This document shows, piece after piece, positions 37,266 to 45,938 of a DNA stretch of 64,000 bases. How positions within the stretch are numbered: the first letter of the stretch is position 1; each line of letters opens with the position of its first letter. Under the pieces are notes generated by a model. The model saw only the letters and a list, made by a program, of their open reading frames with translations. It made no database searches and was not told where the DNA came from. The stretch is from Labrys miyagiensis (GTDB lineage: Bacteria; Pseudomonadota; Alphaproteobacteria; Rhizobiales; Labraceae): contig NZ_BSPC01000026.1 of NCBI RefSeq assembly GCF_030160835.1, positions 62,001-126,000 of the forward strand. The letters run 5' to 3'. The position numbers and the translations under genes are program-made.

Positions 37266-38083
37266 GCGCGTGTTCCCGATGCGGATGGCCAGTTGTGGGT
37301 TTCCTCGGACGCGTCGCGGCACCAGCGGTAAAAGGCGTCATAAAGCAGCATTCCGGCCTCGAGCTGTTCGAGGTCATCCCGGAACATGCGGGAGAGGCCG
37401 AGCGAGGCGGCAAGGAAGCCGGATGCCTGCGGCACCAGATCGAGAGTAGTGGTATCTGCGGCCCGAACGATCGCCGCCAATCTGGCCAAGGATTCCGAGT
37501 TCAGCCCGAATTCCTCGATCATGGTGTCGAAGGTGCAACGCTCGCCGCGATGGCTCCAGAAGACGCCGTCGATGTCGAAGGGCGTCGCGGCGAAGCGCTC
37601 CGCCACCGCCGATACCTCCGCGCTGGCAACGAACAGAAACACGGCTTTGGGATCGATGAAGCGGCGAATGAGCCAGGGACAGGCGATGCGATCGACCTTT
37701 GGGCGCGCGCGCGTGACCCAGACGGTTCGTCCCGCCTGATCGCGTCGCGGAAGCTTTCCGGTTTTGACCAGCAGGCCCTTGGCCGCACGCCAAGCCTCGA
37801 AGCCGCCTTCCAGCGTTTCGGCTCTGACACCGTGGTGGCGCAGCCACGCCGCGACGCCTTCGCTGAGTTTCAGCCCTTTTTGGCACACGACAACGACGTC
37901 TCGGCCGGCAAATTCTGTTGCCATCGCATCGACGTCCTTGAAGTCGCGGCGGAGGGCTGCCGGCAGCAAACGAGGGTCGGCGTCGAAATCCTCGGGCGTG
38001 CGGATATCGAGAAGGGCCGGTGCCGATGGCAGGCCGACAAGGCGAGAAAGTTGCGACGCGGTGATTTCGGTGTTTGACGGCAT
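37262..38083 (-). CDS. chrB: Rhodanese-ChrB fusion protein for chromate resistance
   Basis: This 273-residue protein has an N-terminal rhodanese domain (LLDIRTPEDFDADPRL, then the active-site loop VVVCQKGLKLSEG with Cys near residue 68) followed by the ChrB domain (VWVTRARPKVDRIACPWLIRRFIDPKAVFLFV, DIDGVFWSHRGERCTFDTMIEEF and late LEQLEAGMLLYDAFYRWC). ChrB proteins are chromate-responsive regulators or accessory factors of chrA. The rhodanese domain could act in a sulfur- or thiol-linked reduction step; this is known in some ChrB-type proteins only as an architecture. The start at 38083 is the Met of MPSNTEI. It is the first gene of the leftward block. Confidence 0.88.
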   Translation of the reverse strand: MPSNTEITASQLSRLVGLPSAPALLDIRTPEDFDADPRLLPAALRRDFKDVDAMATEFAGRDVVVVCQKGLKLSEGVAAWLRHHGVRAETLEGGFEAWRAAKGLLVKTGKLPRRDQAGRTVWVTRARPKVDRIACPWLIRRFIDPKAVFLFVASAEVSAVAERFAATPFDIDGVFWSHRGERCTFDTMIEEFGLNSESLARLAAIVRAADTTTLDLVPQASGFLAASLGLSRMFRDDLEQLEAGMLLYDAFYRWCRDASEETHNWPSASGTRA

Positions 38084-38265
38084 AGGCGTCCATCCCAACC
38101 AGGGTGCATGGACGCGATCTTTAGGCTGCCGCCTCACGGGGTAATCGCGAATAACCCCTTGGATTTAGGTTACCTGAAAAGTGGCCGCGCTTGCAAGCCG
38201 CAACTTTTCCGGCGTTTGCCCGTTCGCGTTCGAGGTGCCGAATATGTCTCAAACAAAATGAGGTA

Positions 38266-38362
38266 AAGCGTTTTGCGATTTGACGGAATCGGCAAGAATC
38301 GCAAAGACGCGTCGAAACAAAGAGTTAGAGCAAAGCGGCGTTTGCGCCTAAACGGGCCTTGC
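38266..38362 (+). repeat. Dispersed structured repeat, copy A
   Basis: About 97 bases are highly similar to 47707-47806 (same orientation) and to 42085-42187 (opposite orientation). A perfect 9-bp dyad TTTGCGATT/AATCGCAAA is contained in each. Both strands have short open frames that give similar false peptides at every copy. The element lies in the 504-base gap between chrB and the hydrolase; the rest of that gap, apart from the 149-base direct repeat, shows nothing. Confidence 0.85.
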
Positions 38363-38550
38363 TCCAGCGTCAATGATTGCGGGCGTGTCGCAAATAATCT
38401 GGGCAGAGTCTCATATAATGTGAGTACAAGGACTGCATCTGCCTCAGTTAATTTGAGCGGAAATCCGCTATGAAATCGAGCACGAGCGCGGATGAAGTCA
38501 AGCCGCTCCAGTTAGGCTCCGGGATTTCAATGATTCGGAAGCGGGCGACC

Positions 38551-38699
38551 CACAAGCGCTCGAACCCGTCCAGGTAGGAATTTGCTCATGGAGGAACATG
38601 CGGTGACCGATCACGAGCGAGCTCTCAAGGAAATTGACGCCATCCGTAAACTGCTGTCCTCCAAGCCGCGGCCGGTCGGATGGCTGGAACGCCGTGAAC
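38551..38699. repeat. 149-bp direct repeat, right copy (partner at 33221-33369)
   Basis: This is the intact partner of the truncated copy 5330 bases to the left. About 93% identity over 149 ungapped bases is seen by eye. It spans the hydrolase upstream region and its first codons and marks the right border of the metal-resistance segment. Confidence 0.88.
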
Positions 38700-39505
38700 G
38701 GCTTGATGAGGTGGGAGCAGTCTGGCCGGTTGCCGATGACATAGAATGCGAAAGTGTCGATTGCGACGGCGTCCGCGGCGAATTGTCGATCGCGCCGGGC
38801 AGCGAAACGGACAGGGTGCTGCTGTACTTCCATGGCGGCGGCTACTGCTCGGGCTCGATCAAGAGCCATCGTCGCCTGGTAACGGAGGCCGGCCGCGCGG
38901 CGCGTATGCGCACGCTCGCCATCGATTATCGGCGCGCTCCCGAGCATCCCTTTCCCGCCCAGCACGAGGACGCGATCACGGCCTGGCATTTCCTGCGTCG
39001 GCAGGGCATCGCTGCTGAGCGCATCGCGCTCGGTGGCGATAGTGCCGGTGGTAATCTCGCGCTCTCGCTCATCAATCGCCTTCGCGCCGTCGGCGAGCCC
39101 TTGCCCAGCTGTGCCTGGCTGATCTCGCCCTGGACCGATCTCACCATGTCCGGCTCGACGCTCTCCAGCAAGGATGCCATCGATCCCATCATCCACAAGA
39201 CCTATCTCGATGAGCTCGCGGATGCCTATGTGCCGGCAGGGATTAAGCGGCTTGAGCCCCAGATCTCGCCGCTGTTCGCCGAACTGAGGGGCTTTCCGCC
39301 ACTCTTGATCCAGGTTGGCTCTGCCGAGACGTTGTTATCGGATGCCACGCGCCTTGCCGAGGCAGCAGGCGTTGCCGATGTCGATGTGCGGCTCGAGATC
39401 TGGCCGCATATGATCCATGCTTGGCCCGTCTGGAACGCCGCTTTGGACGACGGTCGCCGCGCACTTTCGGCCGCCGGTGCATTCATGCGCGATGTTCTGC
39501 GCTAG
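38588..39505 (+). CDS. Alpha/beta hydrolase (hormone-sensitive lipase family esterase)
   Basis: This 305-residue esterase belongs to the HSL (family IV) carboxylesterases. The oxyanion motif HGGGYC is near residues 84-89, and the nucleophile Ser is in GGDSAGGNLA; the acid-base His is in WPHMIHAWP. The ATG at 38588 is used. A GTG at 38603 preceded by GGAGGAA is a good alternative and would give 300 residues, which is notable because the truncated copy at 33221 has lost the ATG but kept the GTG. The substrate is likely a short-chain ester. It lies outside the metal island and is not in an operon with desaturase. Confidence 0.92.
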   Translation: MEEHAVTDHERALKEIDAIRKLLSSKPRPVGWLERRERLDEVGAVWPVADDIECESVDCDGVRGELSIAPGSETDRVLLYFHGGGYCSGSIKSHRRLVTEAGRAARMRTLAIDYRRAPEHPFPAQHEDAITAWHFLRRQGIAAERIALGGDSAGGNLALSLINRLRAVGEPLPSCAWLISPWTDLTMSGSTLSSKDAIDPIIHKTYLDELADAYVPAGIKRLEPQISPLFAELRGFPPLLIQVGSAETLLSDATRLAEAAGVADVDVRLEIWPHMIHAWPVWNAALDDGRRALSAAGAFMRDVLR

Positions 39506-39713
39506 ACCTCAGGTCCAGTTGGACCCGGCTCCGGCCGGCTGTCCCCGATAGTCTTGCGCTGGCCGGATTCACCGCCACGTCGAAGGCACACTGCGCAATG
39601 GCCCCGCCGGGCGAGGCACTGCGTGCGGTAGCCAGGACTGCGCGGGAAATCGTCTTGATATTTTCTTTTGGAAAGATATTATATCGCGGCTCTTTGGAAA
39701 ACAGGAGGGCTGC

Positions 39714-40823
39714 ATGAGCCTTTCACCGGAACGCAGCGACCGCTTGCAAAGAGATTACAGCTTGAACGGCACCAGTACGCGCTCGGCCGTGGAGACTGGC
39801 CTGGCGTCGGCCGAGTGGTACCATACCGAGATACCGCGAAAAGTCATGAAGGAGCTGATGCAGCGCTCCGATTCACCTGCGCTCCGGGACACCATCTTGT
39901 GGCTGGGTGCAATGGCGATCAGCGGCGCGGTCGGGGTCGCATTATGGGGCTCGTGGTGGGCCGTCCCCTTCTTTCTCATATACGGGGTGTTGTACGGGTC
40001 CGGATCGGACGCCCGGTGGCATGAGTGTGGTCATGGCACGGCGTTCAAGACACAGTGGATGAATGACGCTGTCTACCAGATCGCCAGTTTCATGGAGATG
40101 CGCAACCCGGTCATCTGGCGGTGGAGCCATACCCGTCATCACACCGATACCTATATCGTCGGACGCGATGCAGAGATCGCGGTCATGCGTCCTCCGGACC
40201 TTGCACGCGTCCTCTTGAATTTCGCGGGTTTGGTTGATCTTTGGGATCTCGGTCGAGCGATTATCCGCAACGCCTTCGGCGTACTTTCACAAGACGAGAA
40301 AGCCTTTACGCCTGAAGCGGAGCGGCCAAAAGCCGTGCTTGTGGCGCGCGTACACCTTGCTATCTATATCGTTGCTGTCGCTGCCGCCATCCTATACCGT
40401 ACATGGCTTCCACTTGTTTTGATCGGTGGACCTCGTATCTACGGAATTTGGCATATTACGTTGGTCGGGCTTCTGCAGCATGGCGGCCTTGCCGACAACG
40501 TCACGGATCACCGACTGAATACCCGCACCGTTCATATGAATCCGATCAGTCGTTTCATATATTGGAATATGAACTATCACGTCGAGCATCATATGTTTCC
40601 AATGGTTCCCTATCATGCGCTGCCGAAGCTGCATGATTTGATCAAGCACGACCTCCCTCCTGCCAACCCGTCCATCATAGCCGGTTATCGTGAGATGGTT
40701 CCTGCCCTTCTGCGACAGCTGCGGAATGAAAACTATTTCATCAAGCGCGAACTGCCGGCAACGGCCAAGCCCTATAGGGAGGATCTTCACACGGAAGCTT
40801 CCCTCCCACGAGCTGCCGAATAG
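39714..40823 (+). CDS. Membrane fatty-acid desaturase
   Basis: This 369-residue membrane di-iron desaturase has the three histidine boxes HECGHG (His103), HTRHH (His139) and HVEHH (His289), the last preceded by NMNY. Hydrophobic spans lie around residues 63-95 and 213-250. A GVGVALWG-like first span pair and IWHITLVGLLQHGGLADNVTDHR are typical of the group that includes bacterial fatty-acid and alkane-type desaturases. It may adjust membrane fluidity or modify a specialised lipid; the substrate cannot be told. It has an AGGAGG-type site shortly upstream (CAGGAGGGCTGC). It lies 60 bases before the ROK gene, in the same direction. Confidence 0.9.
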   Translation: MSLSPERSDRLQRDYSLNGTSTRSAVETGLASAEWYHTEIPRKVMKELMQRSDSPALRDTILWLGAMAISGAVGVALWGSWWAVPFFLIYGVLYGSGSDARWHECGHGTAFKTQWMNDAVYQIASFMEMRNPVIWRWSHTRHHTDTYIVGRDAEIAVMRPPDLARVLLNFAGLVDLWDLGRAIIRNAFGVLSQDEKAFTPEAERPKAVLVARVHLAIYIVAVAAAILYRTWLPLVLIGGPRIYGIWHITLVGLLQHGGLADNVTDHRLNTRTVHMNPISRFIYWNMNYHVEHHMFPMVPYHALPKLHDLIKHDLPPANPSIIAGYREMVPALLRQLRNENYFIKRELPATAKPYREDLHTEASLPRAAE

Positions 40824-40883
40824 CGGCTCGAGAAATTTCAGCTGGCTGGTCCGAGGCATTTAACCGACTACAGTGAAGCGAGT

Positions 40884-42086
40884 ATGGCCAATCAAACGCT
40901 AGCGAAATACGTCAACGAATTGAGCATTCTTACGATGCTTCGAAATCGGGGCGTCGCGAGTCGCGCCGATATTGCGCGACGATTGTCTCTTACGCCGGCC
41001 ACGATCACACGCCTCATAAGTCGTCTCGTCGAGCGGGGATTGGTCAAGGAAGCGGAGGCGGTGCAAGCGAGGGGGCCCAAGGAACTTGGGAGACCAAGTG
41101 TCGGCCTCGCCATTAACGCGGAAGGCGCCTATTTCCTGGGTGTTGAAATCGCCGTCGACGCTGTTCGCTTCGCGCTGATTGATCTGGCAGCCATGACCGT
41201 GACTTCGACCGAGATGGCGATCGCCCCCGCGCATACGCCTCAGTCGGCCGTGAAGGTAATTGCCGCCTATTTCAAGGATCTTTTGCGAGATGATCGCTAC
41301 AAGAAGAAACTTATGAGCGTCGGTGTCACTCTTCCGGCTCTCGTCGTGCGGGATGGAATGGTCATAAACTTTCCCGCCGCTGGCTGGAATGATGTACAGT
41401 TTGCACAACTTCTTTATAAGGCGATCAAGACGCCGTGTTATATTGAGAATGACGCGCATGCGGCTGCTTTTGGAGAAGTTTATACGCAGCCAGCAATTTC
41501 GAGTATCTGCACGCTTTATTTGTGGCTTGGCACAGGTGTGGGCGGCGCTGCCATCATCAACAATCGTCTTTTCAGGGGCGCTCACGGCACGGCGGGGTTG
41601 CTGGGGCATGTGAAGGTGAAGACAAATGGCGATCGCTGCTCATGCGGCAACAATGGCTGCCTGGAAAGCTGTACCAACCTCAGGGCACTGGCGCGCAGCT
41701 ATTATGGTCCCGACAAAATTCCGGATGGCGATCTAGGCAGTCTGCCGGGGCACGTTGCAGCTCGGGCCGCTGCGGGGGAACCAGCAGCGCAGGAGGCTGT
41801 CGCGGAGATGGAGCGCTGCCTTACGATCGGCCTTACTTCGATCGTCAGCGCATTCAATCCATCCGTAATCATTCTCGGTGGTCCAATGCTGCCGATTTTT
41901 CGGCATCGCGCTGAAGCTCTGAAAGCGGCGATAGCCTCAGGCGTACTTTTCGGCGTCACCGCGCCCGAGATCCGCATGTCACAACTTGGAAGGTTTGACT
42001 GCGCGATCGGGGCGGCGACAATCGCGCATCACAATTCTTTCGATTTATCCCGAGTAACACTGCTTGAGCCGGAGCTTCATCCCTAG
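40884..42086 (+). CDS. ROK-family transcriptional regulator
   Basis: This 400-residue NagC/XylR-type repressor has an N-terminal winged helix (MLRNRGVASRADIARRLSLTPATITRLISRL in segments, about residues 18-48) followed by a ROK kinase-like sugar-binding domain. Landmarks are IENDAHAAAFGE, LWLGTGVGGAAIINNRL and the zinc site RCSCGNNGCLESC. The inactive kinase domain senses a sugar or sugar phosphate. The adjacent sugar ABC importer downstream (42519-46820) is the probable target. An inverted copy of the dispersed repeat follows directly. Confidence 0.93.
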   Translation: MANQTLAKYVNELSILTMLRNRGVASRADIARRLSLTPATITRLISRLVERGLVKEAEAVQARGPKELGRPSVGLAINAEGAYFLGVEIAVDAVRFALIDLAAMTVTSTEMAIAPAHTPQSAVKVIAAYFKDLLRDDRYKKKLMSVGVTLPALVVRDGMVINFPAAGWNDVQFAQLLYKAIKTPCYIENDAHAAAFGEVYTQPAISSICTLYLWLGTGVGGAAIINNRLFRGAHGTAGLLGHVKVKTNGDRCSCGNNGCLESCTNLRALARSYYGPDKIPDGDLGSLPGHVAARAAAGEPAAQEAVAEMERCLTIGLTSIVSAFNPSVIILGGPMLPIFRHRAEALKAAIASGVLFGVTAPEIRMSQLGRFDCAIGAATIAHHNSFDLSRVTLLEPELHP

Positions 42087-42187
42087 GGCAAGGCGCGTTT
42101 AAGCGTAAACGCTGTAATGCTCTAACTCTTTGTTTCGACGCGTCTTTGCGATTCTTGTCGATGCCGTCAAATCGCAAAATGCTCTAG
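42085..42187 (-). repeat. Dispersed structured repeat, copy B (inverted)
   Basis: The reverse complement of this stretch matches copies A and C over most of its length: a shared block reading AAGAATCGCAAAGACGCGTC is present in each, plus adjacent AAACAAAGAGTTAGAG. The repeat begins at the ROK stop codon. A GCGTTTA/TAAACGC hairpin is inside. Function unknown. Confidence 0.85.
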
Positions 42188-42518
42188 TCGTGAAGCTCCC
42201 GTAACGGCCTTGGCGCGGTACCTGCCATTGGCCCACCCTATATTGACCCAAGCTACTTTCTATATTAAAGTAATTAAAGAGAAGAAGATTTAAGATGAAT
42301 GCCTCATATTACCTGGGGCATCCTAAATGAGGAGAGGGATGAAATGTTAACATATAAATATAATAGTGCATCTCTAAAGAAATGCGCTCGTATTTATGGT
42401 GAATTCTTTGTAATAATTATGCGTTATTCTGCATTATAGTGGAATACTTTTCTATTCGCAGTTGCGTTTGGTCGTACAGAGGCAATGCTGGATCGAGATA
42501 GGGAGGGTTCTTCAACTA
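42188..42518 (+). promoter_or_regulatory. AT-rich control region of the sugar ABC operon
   Basis: This 331-base stretch is much more AT-rich than the neighbourhood and has no credible gene. It contains inverted repeats CCTCAT/ATGAGG (about 42302-42331) and ATGCC/GGCAT. The ribosome binding site AGGGAGGG near 42500 belongs to the ATPase gene. It is the expected place for the operon promoter and the ROK operator, but I cannot pinpoint either. Confidence 0.5.
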
Positions 42519-43634
42519 ATGTCGGCGGTATCGCTGCGGGAGATTTACAAGGTTTATGGGAACCATGTCGGTGTCCGCGGCATAAGCCTCGACATTCCGG
42601 ATCAATCATTTGTGGTCTTGGTCGGCCCAAGCGGCTGCGGAAAAACCACGACGCTTCGGATGATAGCTGGCCTCGAGACGATTTCGCATGGCGAATTGAT
42701 GATCGGTGGCCGGCTGGCCAACGACCTGCCCTCGCGCGAGAGGCGAACGGCTATGGTGTTCCAGTCCTACGCTCTCTACCCTCATATGACCGTTCGCAAA
42801 AACCTCGGCTTTTCGCTGAGGCTCGCCGGCCTGAAGCAGAAGGAAATCGCACAAAAGGTCGACGACGTCGCCCGTATTCTCGGCCTGGAAATGCTGCTCG
42901 ACCGCAAACCGGCAAACCTGTCGGGTGGCCAACGCCAGCGCGTGGCGATGGGACGTGCGATGGTACGCGAGCCTGAAGTGTTCCTTTTTGACGAGCCGCT
43001 CAGCAATCTCGACGCCAAGCTTCGCAGCCAAATGCGCCTGGAGATCAAGCGCTTACAGCGGCGCCTCAAGGTCACGACGATCTATGTGACGCATGACCAG
43101 GTCGAGGCGATGACGCTGGCGGATATCATTGTCGTCATGAGGGATGGACGGATTGCGCAGATCGGCAGCCCGCTGGAGGTTTTCGAACGTCCCGCCAACC
43201 GTTTCGTGGCCGGCTTCATCGGCTCCCCGCCGATGAACTTCATCGACGGTGTCATCGAGAAGAAATCCGGCACATCCTATTTTCAGTCAGGGACGCTCGA
43301 GGTGCCACTTTCGCCGGAGCGCTTCACGGATCTGGAGGCCGGGCAGCCAGTCAGCCTGGGGATACGCCCCGAGGATATCGTACCGGATGGGCATGGCTTG
43401 CCGCCCACGAACGCGCTGGAAGTGCGAGCCCCCGTGAGCCTCACTGAAATGCTGGGCAACGAAACGCTCCTGTTCATCACCATCGCGGGCAAGGAGGCCG
43501 TCGCTCGCATGCAACAACCGCGGGAGGTGTCGCCCGACGAGACATTGACTTTCCGCATCAATATCGGCCGCGTCCACCTTTTCGATGCGGCGAGCGGCAA
43601 TGCGCTATCGACGTCAGCGGTACAGGTAACCTAA
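42519..43634 (+). CDS. MalK/UgpC-type sugar ABC transporter ATPase
   Basis: This 371-residue protein is the nucleotide-binding subunit of a CUT1-type carbohydrate importer. Walker A is GPSGCGKTT (near residues 38-46), the signature LSGGQRQR near residue 134, Walker B FLFDEPLSNLDA near 155, and the H-loop TIYVTHDQVEAM follows. The C-terminal regulatory TOBE-type domain (residues about 240-371) includes FIGSPPMNF and LGIRPEDI, typical of MalK/UgpC. ATG 42519 has AGGGAGGG upstream. The order ATPase, binding protein, permeases is unusual but complete. Confidence 0.94.
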   Translation: MSAVSLREIYKVYGNHVGVRGISLDIPDQSFVVLVGPSGCGKTTTLRMIAGLETISHGELMIGGRLANDLPSRERRTAMVFQSYALYPHMTVRKNLGFSLRLAGLKQKEIAQKVDDVARILGLEMLLDRKPANLSGGQRQRVAMGRAMVREPEVFLFDEPLSNLDAKLRSQMRLEIKRLQRRLKVTTIYVTHDQVEAMTLADIIVVMRDGRIAQIGSPLEVFERPANRFVAGFIGSPPMNFIDGVIEKKSGTSYFQSGTLEVPLSPERFTDLEAGQPVSLGIRPEDIVPDGHGLPPTNALEVRAPVSLTEMLGNETLLFITIAGKEAVARMQQPREVSPDETLTFRINIGRVHLFDAASGNALSTSAVQVT

Positions 43635-43667
43635 ACGCAAACAAGAACTTAACGGGAGGAAGCAGAC

Positions 43668-44921
43668 ATGAAGCGTAGCTTATACAAGGCCCTGTTGGTT
43701 GCAGCAGCTGTTACAGTAACGGGTGTTGGCGATGCATATGCGGGAGATGTGATCCTCAATCACGATAAAAACTTCTGGTCACCCCAGCTTCAGGCCGTGG
43801 GCGACCTTTGCGGCACCAAGACAGGCGTCAAGATTGTCCAGCAAGCCTATTCGCCGCCCGACCAGTACAAGGCCTTCATTCAATCGTCCATCGCGTCCGG
43901 AAGCACGCCGGATATGTTTACCTGGTGGAGCGGCGCCACATTTCGGGACGATCTCGTCGCCACCGGCCAGATCGCCCAGTTAGATGATGTCTGGGCCGAC
44001 ATGCTCAAGAGCGGCGATTTCAAGGAAGAGTCCGGCGCGCCCTTCAAGATCGATGGCCACTATTATGCGGTGCCGCTGCACTTCAATCGCTGGGTGATGT
44101 TCTACAACCCGGAACTCTTCCAGAAGGCCGGGATCACAGCCGCGCCCAAGAGCTGGGACGAGCTGATGGGTGACGCCGACAAGCTGAAGAAAGCAGGCAT
44201 CACGCCCTTCGTGACCACCACTCAAGATGGCTGGCGCGGCTTCATATGGTTCGAAGAGCTGATGATCCGCACCAATCCGAAGGCCTATCTCGGTCTGTTC
44301 GACGGCACGACCCATTATGATGGCCCGGAGGTTCGGAAGGTCTTCCAGATCTGGGGTGACATGTTCGCCAAGGGCTATTTCACCGATCCTCGGTCGAACC
44401 AGGAAATTCAGGACTTTGCCGCGGGCAAGGGCGCGATGGACCTGATGGGCGAGTGGGCCATGGGCCTCATGAAGGATTCCGGCATGAAAATCGGCAAGGA
44501 TCTCGACGGCTTCGTTACGCCGGACGTGGATCCGGCGGCCGGACCTGGCCTGATTTTTGAGGCCTCGCCTCTGGTGGTCTCCGTGGCCGGCAAAGGGAAG
44601 CCGGATGTCATGACCGCCCTCAAGTGCTGGATATCCACGGACGCCGCGGCGAAGTGGGGCGAGGTTTCAGGAAACTTCATGGGCAACGTCAAAGCGACGC
44701 CTCCCAATGCCGTGGTATCGAAAGTGAGCGACGCGATCGCCTCGGACAAGGCGACGCAACTCTATCCCCGCTGGTGGGAGGCCGTACCGGCCGAGCTCCA
44801 GGGCGAGTCGGTGGCCGCGCTCAATTCCTTCATGCTCAGCCCAACCCCGGCGACGGCTGACAAGGTCATGAGCGATATCGAGGCTCTCCATAAGCAATAT
44901 TGGGCCTCGCATAAGAAATAG
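43668..44921 (+). CDS. ABC transporter extracellular sugar-binding protein (family 1)
   Basis: This 417-residue periplasmic binding protein captures the sugar for import. A signal peptide covers about residues 1-25 (cut near AYAG). The mature protein shows SIASGSTPDMFTWWSGATF, PLHFNRWVMFYNPELFQKAG and FAAGKGAMDLMGEWAMGL, all standard for solute-binding family 1 of CUT1 systems. An AGGAAG site lies just before the start. Aromatic residues in the WWSG and WFEEL segments would stack on sugar rings. The ligand cannot be read; an oligosaccharide or glycoside is likely. Confidence 0.94.
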   Translation: MKRSLYKALLVAAAVTVTGVGDAYAGDVILNHDKNFWSPQLQAVGDLCGTKTGVKIVQQAYSPPDQYKAFIQSSIASGSTPDMFTWWSGATFRDDLVATGQIAQLDDVWADMLKSGDFKEESGAPFKIDGHYYAVPLHFNRWVMFYNPELFQKAGITAAPKSWDELMGDADKLKKAGITPFVTTTQDGWRGFIWFEELMIRTNPKAYLGLFDGTTHYDGPEVRKVFQIWGDMFAKGYFTDPRSNQEIQDFAAGKGAMDLMGEWAMGLMKDSGMKIGKDLDGFVTPDVDPAAGPGLIFEASPLVVSVAGKGKPDVMTALKCWISTDAAAKWGEVSGNFMGNVKATPPNAVVSKVSDAIASDKATQLYPRWWEAVPAELQGESVAALNSFMLSPTPATADKVMSDIEALHKQYWASHKK

Positions 44922-44985
44922 CATCCGATTGATGTGAGGCGGGCTGTCTTCTGGCTCGCCTCCCAACAGCTTGCACGGGCAAAAT

Positions 44986-45936
44986 ATGGCATCCGCGGAC
45001 GACGATCGAGCCATCATCGAGAAGCTGGGCTATGCAAACCTGCAGCGCTCCGAACGTGCGGTGCGCAGGCGCAACTTCCGGATCGCTTTGTTCTTCATGG
45101 CACCGGCGGTATTGCTCACCAGCATCGTCCTGCTCTTGCCCATAGCCTTCAATATTTACTTGAGCTTCACGCGCTGGGAGCGATTCAAGGGCCTCGATCA
45201 GTTCGGCGGGCTCGACAATTACCAGCTTCTGCTCAACCATCCGCAATTCGAAACGGCTTTTACCTCGACAGTCGTGTGGGTTACCGCCTCGCTCATCATT
45301 CCCGTCGGCCTCGGGCTCGTGCTCGCGCTCATGCTGCGTGGCATTCCGATGGAAGGCACGTTCAAGAACATCATCTTTTTGCCGAGAGTGCTGGCACCCA
45401 CCTCGATCGGTGTCATTTGGTTCTACGTTTATGCGCCGCACGGCGTGCTCAATTCCGTGCTCAGCCTGATCAGCGGCCATCCGGTCGACACCGGCTGGTT
45501 GTATACGGACCAGACGACGATGCCCTCAATCATCGCCACCTATGTTTGGCAGAATGTCGGGCTCGTGATGGTGTTGCTCTTGCTCGGCCTGGCGGCAATT
45601 CCGACAGATCCCATTGAAGCAGCCAGAATGGACGGAGCCAGCAACCGGCAGGTGCTGCAGTACATCGTGCTTCCGCTCCTGACGCCGACGCTGCTCGTGG
45701 TTTCGATGCTCTCCATCCTGGCCGGATTTGGCGCCTTCGACCTGTTGTGGGTCATGGGCATCAGCTATCCCGGCCAGAGGACGTTGTCGCTGTCGGTCTA
45801 TATGTATTTTGTCGGCTTCAATAAGGGCTCGTGGGCCTATGCCGCCGCGATCGCCGTGTTTCTTGGAGCGATATCGATCGCCGTTACATGGGTGCAGGCA
45901 CTGCTTCAGGCGCGTGCAGAGAGATTGCGTGGTTGA
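44986..45936 (+). CDS. Sugar ABC transporter permease (MalF/UgpA type)
   Basis: This 316-residue permease has six transmembrane helices starting with RIALFFMAPAVLLTSIVLLLPIAFNIYLSF, and the EAA loop is DPIEAARMDGASNRQVLQYIVLPLL, which contacts the ATPase. It lies 64 bases after the binding protein gene and two bases before the second permease, indicating one operon. ATG 44986 is used; an in-frame TTG at 44971 is less likely. Confidence 0.93.
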   Translation: MASADDDRAIIEKLGYANLQRSERAVRRRNFRIALFFMAPAVLLTSIVLLLPIAFNIYLSFTRWERFKGLDQFGGLDNYQLLLNHPQFETAFTSTVVWVTASLIIPVGLGLVLALMLRGIPMEGTFKNIIFLPRVLAPTSIGVIWFYVYAPHGVLNSVLSLISGHPVDTGWLYTDQTTMPSIIATYVWQNVGLVMVLLLLGLAAIPTDPIEAARMDGASNRQVLQYIVLPLLTPTLLVVSMLSILAGFGAFDLLWVMGISYPGQRTLSLSVYMYFVGFNKGSWAYAAAIAVFLGAISIAVTWVQALLQARAERLRG

Positions 45937-45938
45937 TC

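Noticed and set aside
33370-38550. Metal-resistance segment as a classical transposon or integron
   Set aside because: No transposase, integrase or terminal inverted repeats are seen; only the hydrolase-derived direct repeats mark its borders.
41956-42177. Apparent short conserved peptide MRFDGIDKNRKDASKQR, also seen near 38273
   Set aside because: The peptide is the translation of the dispersed intergenic repeat and recurs because the DNA repeats; no ribosome site or constraint on codons.
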